A stretch of DNA of 64,000 bases from JAVBSX01 sp051660685 (GTDB taxonomy: Bacteria > Planctomycetota > Planctomycetia > Pirellulales > Thermoguttaceae). Shown here piece after piece: positions 1 through 8,877 of the stretch. Location of the stretch: positions 13,589-77,588 of the forward strand of contig JBOFQB010000098.1 in the NCBI GenBank assembly GCA_051660685.1. Reading direction: 5' to 3'. The notes below the pieces were generated by a model. The model ran no database searches, was not told where the DNA came from, and saw nothing but the letters and a program-made list of their open reading frames with translations. Both the position numbers and the translations under genes were made by a program. Numbering within the stretch: the stretch's first letter is position 1; each line of letters begins with the position of its first letter.

Positions 1-1046
1 CCATATTTCGCAAGTATCCCCGGATCAGCCGTTTTACCCCCGTCATACCAAGTAAATTTGAAGCCCTTACGGAAATCATTCTCGGGATAAGTGTACTCAA
101 TGACCGACCAAGACGGGAAAATGTCAAAATCATGCCCGCTTGTCGTTGCAACCACTTCGGAAGGTGTACTCAAATCAAGAGCTTTAGAGTGCATATTCAA
201 AGCATGACAGGCAATGTCCCCAAGTGCCCCGGTTCCAAAGTCCCACCATCCTCGCCAAACAAACGGATGATAAACTCCGGGGTAATACTCCCGCATTTGG
301 GCCGGACCAATCCAAGATTTCCAGTCAATCACTTTTTCAAGGTCCCGACGAATTTTCTTTTGCATCTCTTCCGTCAAAAGTTCCGCATCTTTCGGGTCAC
401 TTTTTTTAACCAGTTCCGCATATTGTGCAAGAGTCATTGCCCGATTCGGGTCCATTCCTTGGGGCCAAATGGGACGATCTGTCCAGACATGAATTTCCTG
501 TACATCACCCAAAACGCCCGCTCGTAATTGTGCAGCTGCATCTCGCAAACCGGGTTCACTACTTCCTTGATTCCCCATTTGTGTGCAAATACCATTTTCC
601 CGGGCAATCTGACCAAGCAATCGGGCTTCATAAATCGTCCGTGTAAGCGGTTTCTGAGTATAACAATGCTTCTTCAGCCGCATTGCAGCCAATGTAATCG
701 CAGCATGAGTATGATCGGGCGTACTGATTGTAACGGCGTCGATCTTATCCCCCATTTTGTCAAACAGTTCCCGATAATCTGTAAACCCTTCTGAACCGCG
801 ATACTTTTTCATTGCCCCTTTCATCCGAATACGGTCAGCATCACAAACAGCGCGAACATCGCCAAATTTGGCCGCATTCGCTATATCGCTGTTTCCTTTT
901 CCTTCAATACCGATTCCGGCAAAAGCGATTCGGCTGTTTGCGGACGCCCGGACTGTCCGTTGATTTCCCGCTGCAATCCAAAATCCAACTCCGGTTAATC
1001 CGGCTGTTTTCAAAAAATCCCGACGTGTTGTTTGTGTTCTTTGCAT
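1..1046 (-). CDS. Gfo/Idh/MocA family oxidoreductase, Tat-exported (3' end outside window)
   Basis: The frame is open from the ATG at 1046 to the window edge, giving 348 residues with the C-terminus missing. The product starts MQRTQTTRRDFLKTAG, a twin-arginine (RRxFLK) signal, so the enzyme is probably exported folded. A dinucleotide-binding segment follows (IAFAGIGIEGKGN, about residues 42-54), then STPDHTHA and the family's active-site block. That block reads QKPLT where many family members have EKP; from memory, QKP is common in planctomycete members. The later WWDFGTGALGDIACH block is also typical. The family uses NAD(P) to oxidise or reduce sugars and related compounds; the substrate cannot be read here. 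Heptameric G-rich repeats lie just upstream of the start. Confidence 0.93.
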   Translation of the reverse strand, partial: MQRTQTTRRDFLKTAGLTGVGFWIAAGNQRTVRASANSRIAFAGIGIEGKGNSDIANAAKFGDVRAVCDADRIRMKGAMKKYRGSEGFTDYRELFDKMGDKIDAVTISTPDHTHAAITLAAMRLKKHCYTQKPLTRTIYEARLLGQIARENGICTQMGNQGSSEPGLRDAAAQLRAGVLGDVQEIHVWTDRPIWPQGMDPNRAMTLAQYAELVKKSDPKDAELLTEEMQKKIRRDLEKVIDWKSWIGPAQMREYYPGVYHPFVWRGWWDFGTGALGDIACHALNMHSKALDLSTPSEVVATTSGHDFDIFPSWSVIEYTYPENDFRKGFKFTWYDGGKTADPGILAKY

Positions 1047-1406
1047 AGTAATGAAAAATGAAAAAGGTTAATGTGTAGGGAATAGGGGTTAGGGAATAGG
1101 GGAATGGAATACCCGTTCGTTTAGCCGCGATACAACGTATCGCGCGTCCAAAAAGGTAATGTATAGGGTATAGGGGAATGGAAGATAGGAAGTAGAACGG
1201 AAATTTAAGAATTGAGAATTGAAAATGGAGAATGAGAACGGAGTCCCAAAAAAGGAAGGAACCAGTTAACTCGCGAGACGCCGTTATCTTCCCGTCTTCC
1301 TCTTCTTTCCTCCTACCTTCTACCTCCTACCTTCTCTCAAAAAGCGAGACGCCGTTTCTTCCACTTCCTAATCCCTATCCCCCAGTCCCCAACCCCTGCT
1401 CCCATC
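1047..1406. other. intergenic region with repeats, no gene
   Basis: No convincing gene is seen. The stretch holds heptameric G-rich tracts at about 1074-1110 and 1161-1190 and their C-rich inverse at 1367-1405, so inverted arms flank the region. It also holds one REP-like palindrome (1118-1147), a stretch of the AATTGAGAATTGAAAATGG type (about 1207-1234), and the direct repeat GCGAGACGCCGTT near 1273 and 1344. The short frames here run through repeats. Confidence 0.7.
1118..1147 (+). repeat. REP-like palindrome, GATAC type
   Basis: The unit opens with CGTTTAGC and carries the perfect hairpin CGCGATAC-AAC-GTATCGCG at 1126-1144 (8-bp stem, 3-nt loop), followed by CGT. It belongs to a family of 13 units in this window, the other 12 lying between 49.8 and 62.9 kb. 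Confidence 0.85.
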
Positions 1407-2741
1407 TTACCCTGTTTCCGTTCCCGGGGAAAGTAGCGCACGTTTTGTGCGGATTGTTTGGGCAACGAGCATCCCGGACGAAAAGGCAAACTGAAGATTG
1501 TAACCCCCTGTATCTCCGTCAACATCGAGGATTTCGCCGCAAAAGTAAAGATGGGGGACAATTCGGGATTCAAGGGTGTTACGGTTGACTTCTTTGAGCG
1601 AGATTCCCCCGCAAGTGACCATTGCAACGGAAAAATGACCCAATGATTCGACCTCAACCGTTGTTGCTGTTAAAAGAGAGACGATTTTTCGTCGGGTCGT
1701 CTGATTGACATAGGCTGCTTTTGTATCAGGATCAATGGAACCGCTTTGGAGTAGGGCAATCACAAATCGTTCAGGCAGTCCAAATTCTCGCCCCAATTGT
1801 TGGAGAACATTTTTGAGCGTCCGTTGACCATTCTTATGCAACAATTCACCTAATTGTGATTCACAATGTTCACTCGACATCTTTCCAAGCCAATTCAGTT
1901 CAAGTCGTGTTCCTTTTTCACAAAACCGGCTGAAATCGAGGATTCCTGGACCGGAAAGACCCTTATGTGTCAACAGAACATCGCCAAATCGTTGACACCT
2001 TTTGGTCTTGCCCCGACCATTGTTCCCCGAATTCCGCGAATTGTCAGACTCAGAAATCGCAATCCCAACCCCGCGAATTGCGATTCCGCTACAATCGGCA
2101 AAGCAATACGGCTTAACCGTTAGAGGAGTCAATCCGGGTCGGATCGGGACAATCGTGTGTCCTAAACGACTCACCCAATGATAACCGTCCCCTGTACAGC
2201 CGATTTGAGGATAAGACGCTCCCCCGCAAGAGAGAACCAGATGTGACGCCCAAAAGACATCCGTTTCGGTTTTGACCTCAAATCCGGTTGTCGTTTTTTC
2301 AACCGCGCACACCTTTTGATTGGTTTGCAACACAACCCCTTCAGCGGAACAACGATCAAGCAGAAGGTTCAAAATGTCCCAACTTTTTCGGGTTTCGGGA
2401 AAAATCTTCCCCCCTTCTTCTTCAATCAATCTTAAACCCTTTTGATGAAAGAAGTCTAACAAATGCTGATTGGAAAAGGCAAACAGAGCGGGTTTAACAA
2501 AACGGCTTTTTTCAACCGTTCCATATTTATTCAAGAATTCCTGAATCTCCCCCGAATGTGTGATGTTACATTGGCCGGAACCGGAGATGAGCAATTTTTT
2601 TCCGGCAAGGTCATTTTTTTCAAGCACGAACACGGAAGAAGGAGGAGAACCGGTCAACGAAGAATCACTCAACCCAATTGCCGTTGTCAATCCGGCAAGA
2701 CCCGCTCCAATGATAAGAACCTCACAGTGCTCAGATGACAT
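1407..2741 (-). CDS. BaiN/HI0933-family NAD(P)/FAD-dependent oxidoreductase
   Basis: 444 residues from the ATG at 2741. This start is preceded by GAGG at a usable distance and gives the flavoprotein N-terminus MSSEHCEVLIIGAGLAGL; a 30-residue upstream extension has no support. The FAD-binding GxGxxG lies at residues 11-16. The segment AGKKLLISGSGQCNITHSG matches the conserved RKLLxSGxGRCNxTN block. The C-terminal GGISLKEVNRNTLES and GEILDVDGDTGGYNLQFAF blocks are diagnostic of the family. The protein is a soluble flavoprotein; most members have no proven physiological substrate, and the bile-acid role of BaiN should not be transferred. The C-rich side of a heptamer repeat (1367-1405) abuts the stop codon. 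Confidence 0.93.
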   Translation of the reverse strand: MSSEHCEVLIIGAGLAGLTTAIGLSDSSLTGSPPSSVFVLEKNDLAGKKLLISGSGQCNITHSGEIQEFLNKYGTVEKSRFVKPALFAFSNQHLLDFFHQKGLRLIEEEGGKIFPETRKSWDILNLLLDRCSAEGVVLQTNQKVCAVEKTTTGFEVKTETDVFWASHLVLSCGGASYPQIGCTGDGYHWVSRLGHTIVPIRPGLTPLTVKPYCFADCSGIAIRGVGIAISESDNSRNSGNNGRGKTKRCQRFGDVLLTHKGLSGPGILDFSRFCEKGTRLELNWLGKMSSEHCESQLGELLHKNGQRTLKNVLQQLGREFGLPERFVIALLQSGSIDPDTKAAYVNQTTRRKIVSLLTATTVEVESLGHFSVAMVTCGGISLKEVNRNTLESRIVPHLYFCGEILDVDGDTGGYNLQFAFSSGMLVAQTIRTKRALLSPGTETG

Positions 2742-3218
2742 GTTCCTCGGATGATGTGCTGTAAATGTTGGGAAAAAACAAGAAAACAAAAGGATACGAC
2801 GGTGAAAACACAGAACGCAAAGAAAAAACACAAAGGTAGGTGCAGTGTAGTCAACCTTTCGTATTCTTTGAAGAGGGGTATCCTTCTTCGGATACGCTCT
2901 TGATTTTTATTCTGAATCAAAAATAGGTCGATTTTCGTTGCTTTACTTGTCAGAAGGAAAAATTTTTTTGAAAAAAATGAAAAAAAACATTGAATCACTA
3001 TTGATGCTTTCATAAAAATGTGTAATCTGTAACCTGTTAAACACAGTTGGGGACAGGATCGTCATTTTGTTGTTAAAATGACGCCCCACATTAAGGAGGA
3101 AGAGAACAGGTCGATTCTTTGCTCTCTGGACGGAACCAGAATCATTCTTTCCATTCCAGGGACATTAAGCATAGGCGTTGGACCTCTTCCGCTCACCTCA
3201 CTCATAGGAGATGGTTGA
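2742..3218. other. AT-rich intergenic region upstream of the H1-like gene
   Basis: No gene is supported. There is a perfect 9-bp stem-loop at 3060-3083 (CGTCATTTT and AAAATGACG around a 6-nt loop). A strong AAGGAGG sequence at about 3095-3101 is not followed by a plausible reading frame. The region probably carries the promoter and leader of the H1-like gene at 3219. Confidence 0.55.
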
Positions 3219-3446
3219 ATGCCCAAGAAGGTAGCAAAGAAGGCCGCAGTCAAGAAAGTTGCTAAAACAGCAGCTGTCAAAAAGGTCGCCAAAGTTGCAA
3301 AGGTTGCAAAAGTCGCTAAAGTTGCAAAGAAAGCGGTCAAAAAAGCAGCCGTTAAAACAGCAGCGGTCAAAAAGGTTGCAAAAACCGCTGTCAAAAAAGC
3401 AGCGTGCAAAAAAGCACCTTGCAAAAAGGGGTGCCCGGCCTCTTAG
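3219..3446 (+). CDS. histone-H1-like lysine/alanine-rich basic protein
   Basis: 75 residues, made almost entirely of Lys, Ala and Val in KKVAK, AVKKA and VAKVAK units, with a short Cys-containing tail (ACKKAPCKKGCPAS). AGGAG lies 8 nt before the ATG. The composition matches the disordered C-terminal tail of eukaryotic H1 and bacterial H1-like proteins such as chlamydial HctB, which bind and compact DNA through charge. There is no folded domain. The four tail cysteines are unusual for this class and could allow cross-linking or metal binding; this is inference. A strong terminator follows at 3497-3539, so the gene is probably monocistronic and could be highly expressed. The opposite-strand frame is a composition shadow. 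Confidence 0.82.
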   Translation: MPKKVAKKAAVKKVAKTAAVKKVAKVAKVAKVAKVAKKAVKKAAVKTAAVKKVAKTAVKKAACKKAPCKKGCPAS

Positions 3447-3496
3447 TCGTTCCTTTCAAAACGACAATATGACATTCGTGTCGTATGAACAACCTC

Positions 3497-3539
3497 AGTG
3501 TTTCGGTTGGTCTTTGACTGACTGAGACACTTTTTTTTT
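3497..3539 (+). terminator. intrinsic terminator of the H1-like gene
   Basis: A 16-bp stem (3497-3512 with 3516-3531) closes on a TTT loop and is followed by a run of nine T (3531-3539). Four of the 16 pairs are G-U in RNA, so the hairpin is stable only when read rightward, which fixes its direction. Confidence 0.88.
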
Positions 3540-3563
3540 CGACATTCGGTTGTCGTTCATAAC

Positions 3564-4892
3564 ATGGAATCACAAGAGCAGAAAATCCCAGCATCTGAAA
3601 AAGTCAAAACCTTTCCGCATCTTCCCGGGGTGTACCTGATGAAAGATGTCGCGCAAAGAGTCATTTACATTGGTAAAGCGAAGAACCTGCGCAATCGAGC
3701 AGGGAGTTATTTTCTGAAAGCAGCCCTTGATGATACAAGAACAGCTCCGTTGATTCCTGAAATTGACGACATTGATTATATCAGGACGGACAGTGAGGTT
3801 GACGCGTTGTTGTTGGAATCACGGTTGATAAAGGACATTCAACCGAAGTTCAATCGGGATCAGAAGGACGACAAAACGTTTCCTTACTTGCAGATTGTGA
3901 CGCGGGAAGAATATCCGCGAGTGATGATAACACGAACACCCAAAGACAAAGGGGTCAAACTGTTCGGTCCCTTTACCAGTTCGTCCGGTTTACGAGGTGC
4001 AGTCCAAGTCTTGCAAAAAATCTTCAAATTCCGAACCTGTTCGATTGACATTCACGACGGTGATAAACGTCTGGAATGGTTCCGACCCTGTTTGCTCTGT
4101 TCAATCAACCAATGTTCCGCCCCTTGCAATTTTCGTGTTGGAAAAGTTGATTATCGAAAAAACATTCGACGTCTTGTCCGTTTTCTTGAGGGAAACAAGA
4201 AGCGACTTCTTCAGGAGTTAAAACGGGAGATGTTGGAATCGGCTCAAGATCGGCATTACGAAAGGGCTGCTGAATTACGCGATCAGATTCGTGATTTAGA
4301 AACGTTGGACAAAAGGGGATCGATTGAAACGAATGTCCAACCTGAAGTTTTTCACATTGACCCAAGACGGGGTGTTCTTGCTCTTCAAAAACTGTTTTCC
4401 TTGCCCGAAATACCGCGTCTGATTGAAGGGGTTGACATTGCGCATCTTGCCGGAACAGATATGGTTGCAAGTCTCGTCCATTTCATTGACGGTTTGCCCT
4501 TTAAGCCGGGATACCGTCATTACAAAATTCGGGAGGTGCGCGGGGTTGACGATTTTGCCGCAATTGCTGAAGTCATTTCTCGCCGATTCACACATGTCAA
4601 CGAAACGTCCAATCCGGCTCCTGATATTCTGCTCATTGACGGGGGAAAAGGGCAACTCCATGCCGCGCAAAAGGTTTTAGAACATACGCCAATCCGGCCT
4701 AAACTGCTCCTCTCGCTTGCCAAAAAAGAGGAACTCATCTTTGTTCAGGACCGGGAAGAACCAATCCAGTTGGGGCGCAACGCTTTTGCGTTGCGTCTGC
4801 TGCAATATGTCCGAGATGAAGCACATCGTTTTGCCCAACATTATCATCACATTTTGCGAGGAAAAAAAATAGGCGTCCCAACAAAAGGTTAA
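3564..4892 (+). CDS. uvrC: UvrC-type excinuclease subunit, short form without C-terminal HhH
   Basis: 442 residues; usual UvrC proteins have about 600. An N-terminal GIY-YIG nuclease domain is clear (HLPGVYLMKD, then VIYIGKAKNLRNRAGSYF). The four Fe-S cysteines are kept: C159 (FRTC), C176 (RPC), C184 and C188 (QCSAPC), with the last three spaced as in E. coli UvrC. A UVR-like helix pair follows (DRHYERAAELRDQIRDLE). The RNase-H-like 5' nuclease domain has GVDIAHLAG, ILLIDGGKGQL and RDEAHRFAQHYHH. The protein stops just after this domain, so the tandem helix-hairpin-helix DNA-binding domain is absent. The role is dual incision at bulky DNA lesions with UvrA and UvrB. No strong ribosome binding site precedes the chosen start, which gives the expected N-terminus. 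Confidence 0.92.
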   Translation: MESQEQKIPASEKVKTFPHLPGVYLMKDVAQRVIYIGKAKNLRNRAGSYFLKAALDDTRTAPLIPEIDDIDYIRTDSEVDALLLESRLIKDIQPKFNRDQKDDKTFPYLQIVTREEYPRVMITRTPKDKGVKLFGPFTSSSGLRGAVQVLQKIFKFRTCSIDIHDGDKRLEWFRPCLLCSINQCSAPCNFRVGKVDYRKNIRRLVRFLEGNKKRLLQELKREMLESAQDRHYERAAELRDQIRDLETLDKRGSIETNVQPEVFHIDPRRGVLALQKLFSLPEIPRLIEGVDIAHLAGTDMVASLVHFIDGLPFKPGYRHYKIREVRGVDDFAAIAEVISRRFTHVNETSNPAPDILLIDGGKGQLHAAQKVLEHTPIRPKLLLSLAKKEELIFVQDREEPIQLGRNAFALRLLQYVRDEAHRFAQHYHHILRGKKIGVPTKG

Positions 4893-4958
4893 ACTAAATG
4901 TCTGCGTGTAAAGAACCTATCTCAATTGCGGATTCACAATTGATTAAAGTTTTTTATT

Positions 4959-5022
4959 GATTTCGTGTTTTTGGTGTATTTCGTGGTATACAAGAACCAC
5001 TAAAAACACGAAAATCACGAAA
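4959..5022. repeat. ACCACGAAA-type inverted repeat between convergent genes
   Basis: The left arm (4959-4987) reads TTTCGTGTTTTTGGTG then ATTTCGTGGT; the right arm (4996-5022) reads ACCACTAAAAACACG then AAAATCACGAAA, its imperfect inverse. It sits between the convergent uvrC and the 711-residue gene and may end transcription both ways. A second copy is at 59447-59519. A short TCAATTG/CAATTGA stem lies just upstream (4922-4943). Confidence 0.8.
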
Positions 5023-5061
5023 GGAACAAAGTAATACAGATCAGTTATTTATGCGCAGATA

Positions 5062-7197
5062 CTAAATGTCTGTTTCCCCGCTCTTGGGTTCCACCTTTTC
5101 GTTTTGTTCCTCTTCTTCGTTCTCACCTTCCTGCTGATACTTTCCGTCGCGCCAAATCCAGGGTTGATGTGGTTTTAACAAGGATTGCGGCGTTCGTTCG
5201 CCGATCAACAGTTCATGCAGCATTTTTTCGGGATTCTCAATCGGGATTGCCGGAAATTGGTCATCATCCGCCAATCGCAGATTCTCTGGTCGGGGACCGT
5301 GTGTAAAACCGGGAATGACGATTGACGTTTCAATCTGGGCAGTTAAGTTCTCTATGACTTGGTTCGATAAAGGTAAGGATCGAATCCAATTCGCAAATTC
5401 GGTCCGATCAACCCAAGATAATTGAAGTCGGGTTATAACAAAATCGCTCATAATATCCCGGTTGGCATATCCCAACTTTTGTTCGTATTCAAGTATTTCG
5501 GGCAACCATTTGGCAATGTAAGCCCAAATCGTCGGTTCCAATTGGGGATTGTCAATCGCAAAAAACGCCGTCATGTTGATATAAGGCATGTTTTTCATAT
5601 CTCCTGTATTGAACAATTCCGACCAACCTTTACGTTTGAGCAACATGGTGAAAAGAGGAAGAACTTTTTCGTTGGAGAAATGAAAGACCACATTGTAACC
5701 GTTCTGATTTTCCGCATACTGACAGAGGAGCGGTTGAAATAATTCTTGGAACGGGTTTTCAAGAAGGAGGAACAAGGACAGCGCGCTGTTGGGGTCTTCT
5801 TCAAAGCGTCGCCGAATCGGTCCCAATGATTCAGGTCCCAGATTTTTTACAGCGTATTGTGTCAACAAATCCTGACAGTTTGTCCAACGTCCCCAGAAAC
5901 GATAATCGGTGCTATATTGATTGTAAAACAAATTTCTCAATTCCCCATAAACGCTTCCTTCAGCAAATTGCCGGTTTTCCTCCTCCATCTGCCGTATTGC
6001 CTGTTCACACTCTTCCTCTGTTGGTCGGACCGACAGTCCATAACGGTATTTGGCAACTTCCACAACAGCGGGAATGAGTCGTTCTATATCAAACAACCGC
6101 TGATAATGATAATGACGACTCTTAGGATGTGAGGGGTCTTCTTGTCCGTCGACCACATCTTCGAATAAAATAATACTATCAAAAGAACTTTTCGAGTTGT
6201 TGAGCATGTCATTCAACTGAAAGAAGAAGTTTCCTCCATCGTCCTTACATTCTTCGGAATCACAGACCCTTTCTGACAGGTTTGTAACAAAGGCGGGGTA
6301 AAAAATATTGTACCAATTCTCATTGACATAAGCAATCCAATCCGGGGTCGGTTGATAATCATGTTGCAGAAGAACCTCTTGAACGATTTTGGTTTGCGCT
6401 GTTGCACTTGGAAAAACAATATGGTCGACAGAGCTAAGCGGAGTAAAAGCCCTAAAGGGTTGCCGGTTTGTTAGACGTTCAAGATCGTAAGACACAACCG
6501 CCGTTTCGTTATGACTCACAAATTTCCACCAATATTGTGATTGGTTGCAAAAGGTGTCGTATTCCATGTCCGATTCGTGAGAAGTGGAAGTAGAGAAAGT
6601 ATCACGTTGACTTCGTGTCCTACGATTCTGTATCTTTTTTGTCAACTCTATGAATTCATCTTTTCTCTTGGGCAAAAACGTATCCCAGGGAATGTAGCTG
6701 CACGTCAACCGTTTGAACAGATAACCATTCGTTATCACTCCTTGATCGAATCCATAGTACCATTCCTGAGTTGGCGGTTCCGTCCAGACAGGAACTTTGG
6801 CCTGTAATTCCTCAACCGTCATTGTGAACGGCGTTGTTCCAAGAAAGACATCATTGCAGTAAACGTCAAGGTTGCGAAGAAAATAGGGAGCCAACTCGAT
6901 TTTAGGTTGTCGAACCGGTTCAACACCAATAACTTCAAGCAGGATACCATAACTGGAAAGCGTGCAGAGAAGAAGGAAAAGGGTCAGTTTCCAGTATCCT
7001 GTAAAGTAGAGAAACAATCCCATAAGACAGGGAAAGAAAAACAGAATGGTAAAGGACCAATAAGTGTTGGAGATGCCAAATACTGTTCTGTGGAGAGGGA
7101 CAACAGTGAAAAAATACAGACTGATATAGCAGAGTAAGAGCGGGGCAAAGACGGCGAGCAACATCAGGCGTAAGGATTGGGGTGTTTTACGTTGCAT
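5062..7197 (-). CDS. large membrane-anchored protein of unknown function, last gene of the GntR-ABC operon
   Basis: 711 residues from the ATG at 7197. The TTG-started extension upstream runs through a heptamer repeat and is not credible. Three hydrophobic segments lie in the first roughly 105 residues (LMLLAVFAPLLLCYISLYFF, then about 45-70 and 75-100). A large soluble region follows, opening with a PEGA-like stretch (LDVYCNDVFLGTTPFTMT) and continuing as mostly helical, Gln/Glu/Trp-rich sequence. The C-terminus is strongly acidic (GENEEEEQNEKVEPKSGE). I do not recognise the family. It follows the permease gene by about 90 nt, so it is probably a partner of that ABC transporter, perhaps a sensor or accessory domain; this is inference. 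Confidence 0.75.
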   Translation of the reverse strand: MQRKTPQSLRLMLLAVFAPLLLCYISLYFFTVVPLHRTVFGISNTYWSFTILFFFPCLMGLFLYFTGYWKLTLFLLLCTLSSYGILLEVIGVEPVRQPKIELAPYFLRNLDVYCNDVFLGTTPFTMTVEELQAKVPVWTEPPTQEWYYGFDQGVITNGYLFKRLTCSYIPWDTFLPKRKDEFIELTKKIQNRRTRSQRDTFSTSTSHESDMEYDTFCNQSQYWWKFVSHNETAVVSYDLERLTNRQPFRAFTPLSSVDHIVFPSATAQTKIVQEVLLQHDYQPTPDWIAYVNENWYNIFYPAFVTNLSERVCDSEECKDDGGNFFFQLNDMLNNSKSSFDSIILFEDVVDGQEDPSHPKSRHYHYQRLFDIERLIPAVVEVAKYRYGLSVRPTEEECEQAIRQMEEENRQFAEGSVYGELRNLFYNQYSTDYRFWGRWTNCQDLLTQYAVKNLGPESLGPIRRRFEEDPNSALSLFLLLENPFQELFQPLLCQYAENQNGYNVVFHFSNEKVLPLFTMLLKRKGWSELFNTGDMKNMPYINMTAFFAIDNPQLEPTIWAYIAKWLPEILEYEQKLGYANRDIMSDFVITRLQLSWVDRTEFANWIRSLPLSNQVIENLTAQIETSIVIPGFTHGPRPENLRLADDDQFPAIPIENPEKMLHELLIGERTPQSLLKPHQPWIWRDGKYQQEGENEEEEQNEKVEPKSGETDI

Positions 7198-7207
7198 GGT
7201 AATGATG

Positions 7208-7236
7208 AGGGAAAAGGGGATAGGGAGGGAATGGTG
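7208..7236. repeat. heptameric G-rich repeat before a start codon
   Basis: GGGGATAGGGAGGGAATGG-type tract about 11 nt upstream of the ATG at 7197. It is C-rich on the coding strand, and no ribosome binding site is visible. It is one of several such tracts in this operon. Confidence 0.65.
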
Positions 7237-7287
7237 ACCGTTTGGGAATGTCAGAAGTGTGCTTGTTGTGTGTTCAGTCAATAAGGT

Positions 7288-7995
7288 TTACGATTCCACA
7301 TCTTGTTTGGAATAACAATAACAACCGAATTTGGGGAGAATCAACAGTTGCAGAATGATACAGGGAATGACGACACGGTATGTATCCCATACAGGACCAG
7401 GAATGCTTTCAAAAAAGGTCAGCAAAAAGAAGCCGTATAGGATCAAGCCGACATAAAACAGGCTTAGGATGGAAATACCGAAAATGAGGACTATATGTCC
7501 CAACCAGGGAAGAGTTTTTCGTCGGATTCGTCCAATGTACCAAGCGCGGATGATGAAGAACAAGGTTGTTTGATAGGCGAGGAGGGCGGAAATGAGGAAA
7601 CTGAGGAGGGACCTGACCTCGAAAGTACGGATCATGGGATACCAACCGGACTGAAAGAGGAGTTGTTGTGTTATTTGTCGGATTCCGAGGAGAAGGATGA
7701 GGGCGAGGAGTAGGGTGAATCCGAAAAGGACGGCATTTCCGAACGCAAAGCGGATTAGAAAAAGTCGTTTGGGGGAAAAGGGGCGGGAGAACAAGTAGGG
7801 CCGGACTCCGCCGAAATCGCCGAATGTCCTGAGTGCGAGCAACAAACCGGTTGAAATGCCAAGCAGAATATAAAAGGGTGTAAAAGGGATCAGCGGGGTT
7901 GGACATAACAGGGTGAAGAGCAGGGTCAGGACGAGAAAAGGACTGATCCAGATTGCACTTTCACGAATTGCCAATTTGATGATAAAGGAGTTCAT
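7288..7995 (-). CDS. ABC-2-type permease-like membrane protein
   Basis: 235 residues, almost wholly hydrophobic, with about six predicted transmembrane segments (for example ISPFLVLTLLFTLLC near residues 18-32 and FTLLLALILLLGI near 95-107). Its cytoplasmic loop (RPYLFSRPFSPKRLFLIRF) resembles that of small ABC-2 permeases. It lies directly downstream of an ATPase gene whose regulator is of the YtrA type, as in the ytr operon of Bacillus, where such permeases pair with the ATPase. The substrate is unknown. Start at 7995 (ATG). Confidence 0.75.
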   Translation of the reverse strand: MNSFIIKLAIRESAIWISPFLVLTLLFTLLCPTPLIPFTPFYILLGISTGLLLALRTFGDFGGVRPYLFSRPFSPKRLFLIRFAFGNAVLFGFTLLLALILLLGIRQITQQLLFQSGWYPMIRTFEVRSLLSFLISALLAYQTTLFFIIRAWYIGRIRRKTLPWLGHIVLIFGISILSLFYVGLILYGFFLLTFFESIPGPVWDTYRVVIPCIILQLLILPKFGCYCYSKQDVES

Positions 7996-8012
7996 GGTTG
8001 TGTAGGTGTAGA

Positions 8013-8040
8013 GAATGGGGGATAGGGAAGGAGGAACAGG
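8013..8040. repeat. heptameric G-rich repeat between permease and ATPase genes
   Basis: GAATGGGGGATAGGGAAGG-type tract within the leader of the permease gene; C-rich on the coding strand. Confidence 0.6.
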
Positions 8041-8048
8041 TGAGGAGG

Positions 8049-8768
8049 TCAGACGGAAATTTCCCGGATGAACAAATCTTCGAGGTTGAGGTTTTCCGCC
8101 TCTTTTAAGTGTTCCAGTTCGCCAAGAACCTGTAATCGACCTTGTTTCATGATTGCAACATGATCGACGATCCGTTCAATGTCACTTAAAATGTGGGAAC
8201 TGAACAGAACGGTTCGGCTTTCATCGCATACAACATCGAGAATTGCCGAGAGAAAATGTCGTCGCATAACAGTATCAAGCCCGGATGCTGGTTCATCCAG
8301 AATCATCAGTCGGGCTTTTTGTGCAAGTCCAAGTGAAATAATCATCATTTTCCGTTGACCTTTGGAAAATTCGTCATACCGTTTTCGCCGACTGAGTTGA
8401 AACAGTTCGGCGAGTGATTCGAGGAGGGACTGATCCCATTTGGGGTAAAGGTCGGCGGAAAATTGGGCTGCTGAATCGAGGGTGTACCAAGTTGGGAGCT
8501 GCATGTTCTCGGAAATGTAGGTGATGTCCTGACGAGTTTTCTCTGACATGCGAATTGGCGGTTCGCCGAGAATCAGGATTTCCCCCTGATCGGGTTGGAG
8601 ATGACCGAGCATCATCCGAATTGCGGTTGTTTTGCCCGCTCCATTTGCGCCGAGCAGACCAAATGCGGAACCGGTTGGGACGGAGAAGGACAATTGATCG
8701 ACTGCGAGCGTGAGATCATCGTCGGAACCAAAAGTCCGGGTTACGTTTTTGAATTCAATGACGGACAT
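8049..8768 (-). CDS. ABC transporter ATP-binding protein (YtrB-type)
   Basis: 239 residues from the ATG at 8768 (MSVIEFKNVTRTFG). The longer frame upstream passes through a repeat and the end of the regulator gene and is rejected. Walker A is GANGAGKTT. The signature is FSKGQRKMM, a variant of LSGGQ in which both Gly positions keep the pattern SKGQ. Walker B and D-loop are LMILDEPASGLD, and the switch His is in SSHILSDIE. It should bind and hydrolyse ATP at the inner membrane to drive the permease encoded next. The start codon is directly preceded by a C-rich heptamer repeat (8769-8805), so no ribosome binding site is visible; translation may be coupled or leader-independent. Confidence 0.92.
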   Translation of the reverse strand: MSVIEFKNVTRTFGSDDDLTLAVDQLSFSVPTGSAFGLLGANGAGKTTAIRMMLGHLQPDQGEILILGEPPIRMSEKTRQDITYISENMQLPTWYTLDSAAQFSADLYPKWDQSLLESLAELFQLSRRKRYDEFSKGQRKMMIISLGLAQKARLMILDEPASGLDTVMRRHFLSAILDVVCDESRTVLFSSHILSDIERIVDHVAIMKQGRLQVLGELEHLKEAENLNLEDLFIREISV

Positions 8769-8805
8769 GATAGGGAATAGGGGTTGGGGGATTGGGAATA
8801 GAGAT
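8769..8805. repeat. heptameric repeat abutting the ATPase start codon
   Basis: Units GGGAATA, GGGGTTG, GGGGATT, GGGAATA in perfect 7-nt register on the + strand. On the coding (minus) strand the tract is C-rich and touches the ATG at 8768. Confidence 0.75.
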
Positions 8806-8877
8806 GAGGAAAGGGAATTTTGAATAACGATTAGAGATGAGGGGGCAGATGTTAAGGATGTGGGACTTCTTTTTGGG

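Noticed and set aside
132..1048. Several + strand frames at the left edge
   Set aside because: They oppose the Gfo/Idh/MocA gene, which reads through with all family motifs.
3093..3103. Strong AAGGAGG sequence as a start signal for a small gene
   Set aside because: No start codon at a proper distance opens a frame of any length.
3062..3424. Minus-strand 120-residue frame opposite the H1-like gene
   Set aside because: Its Ala/Thr/Phe repeats are the mirror of the Lys/Ala codons; the + strand has the ribosome binding site and terminator.
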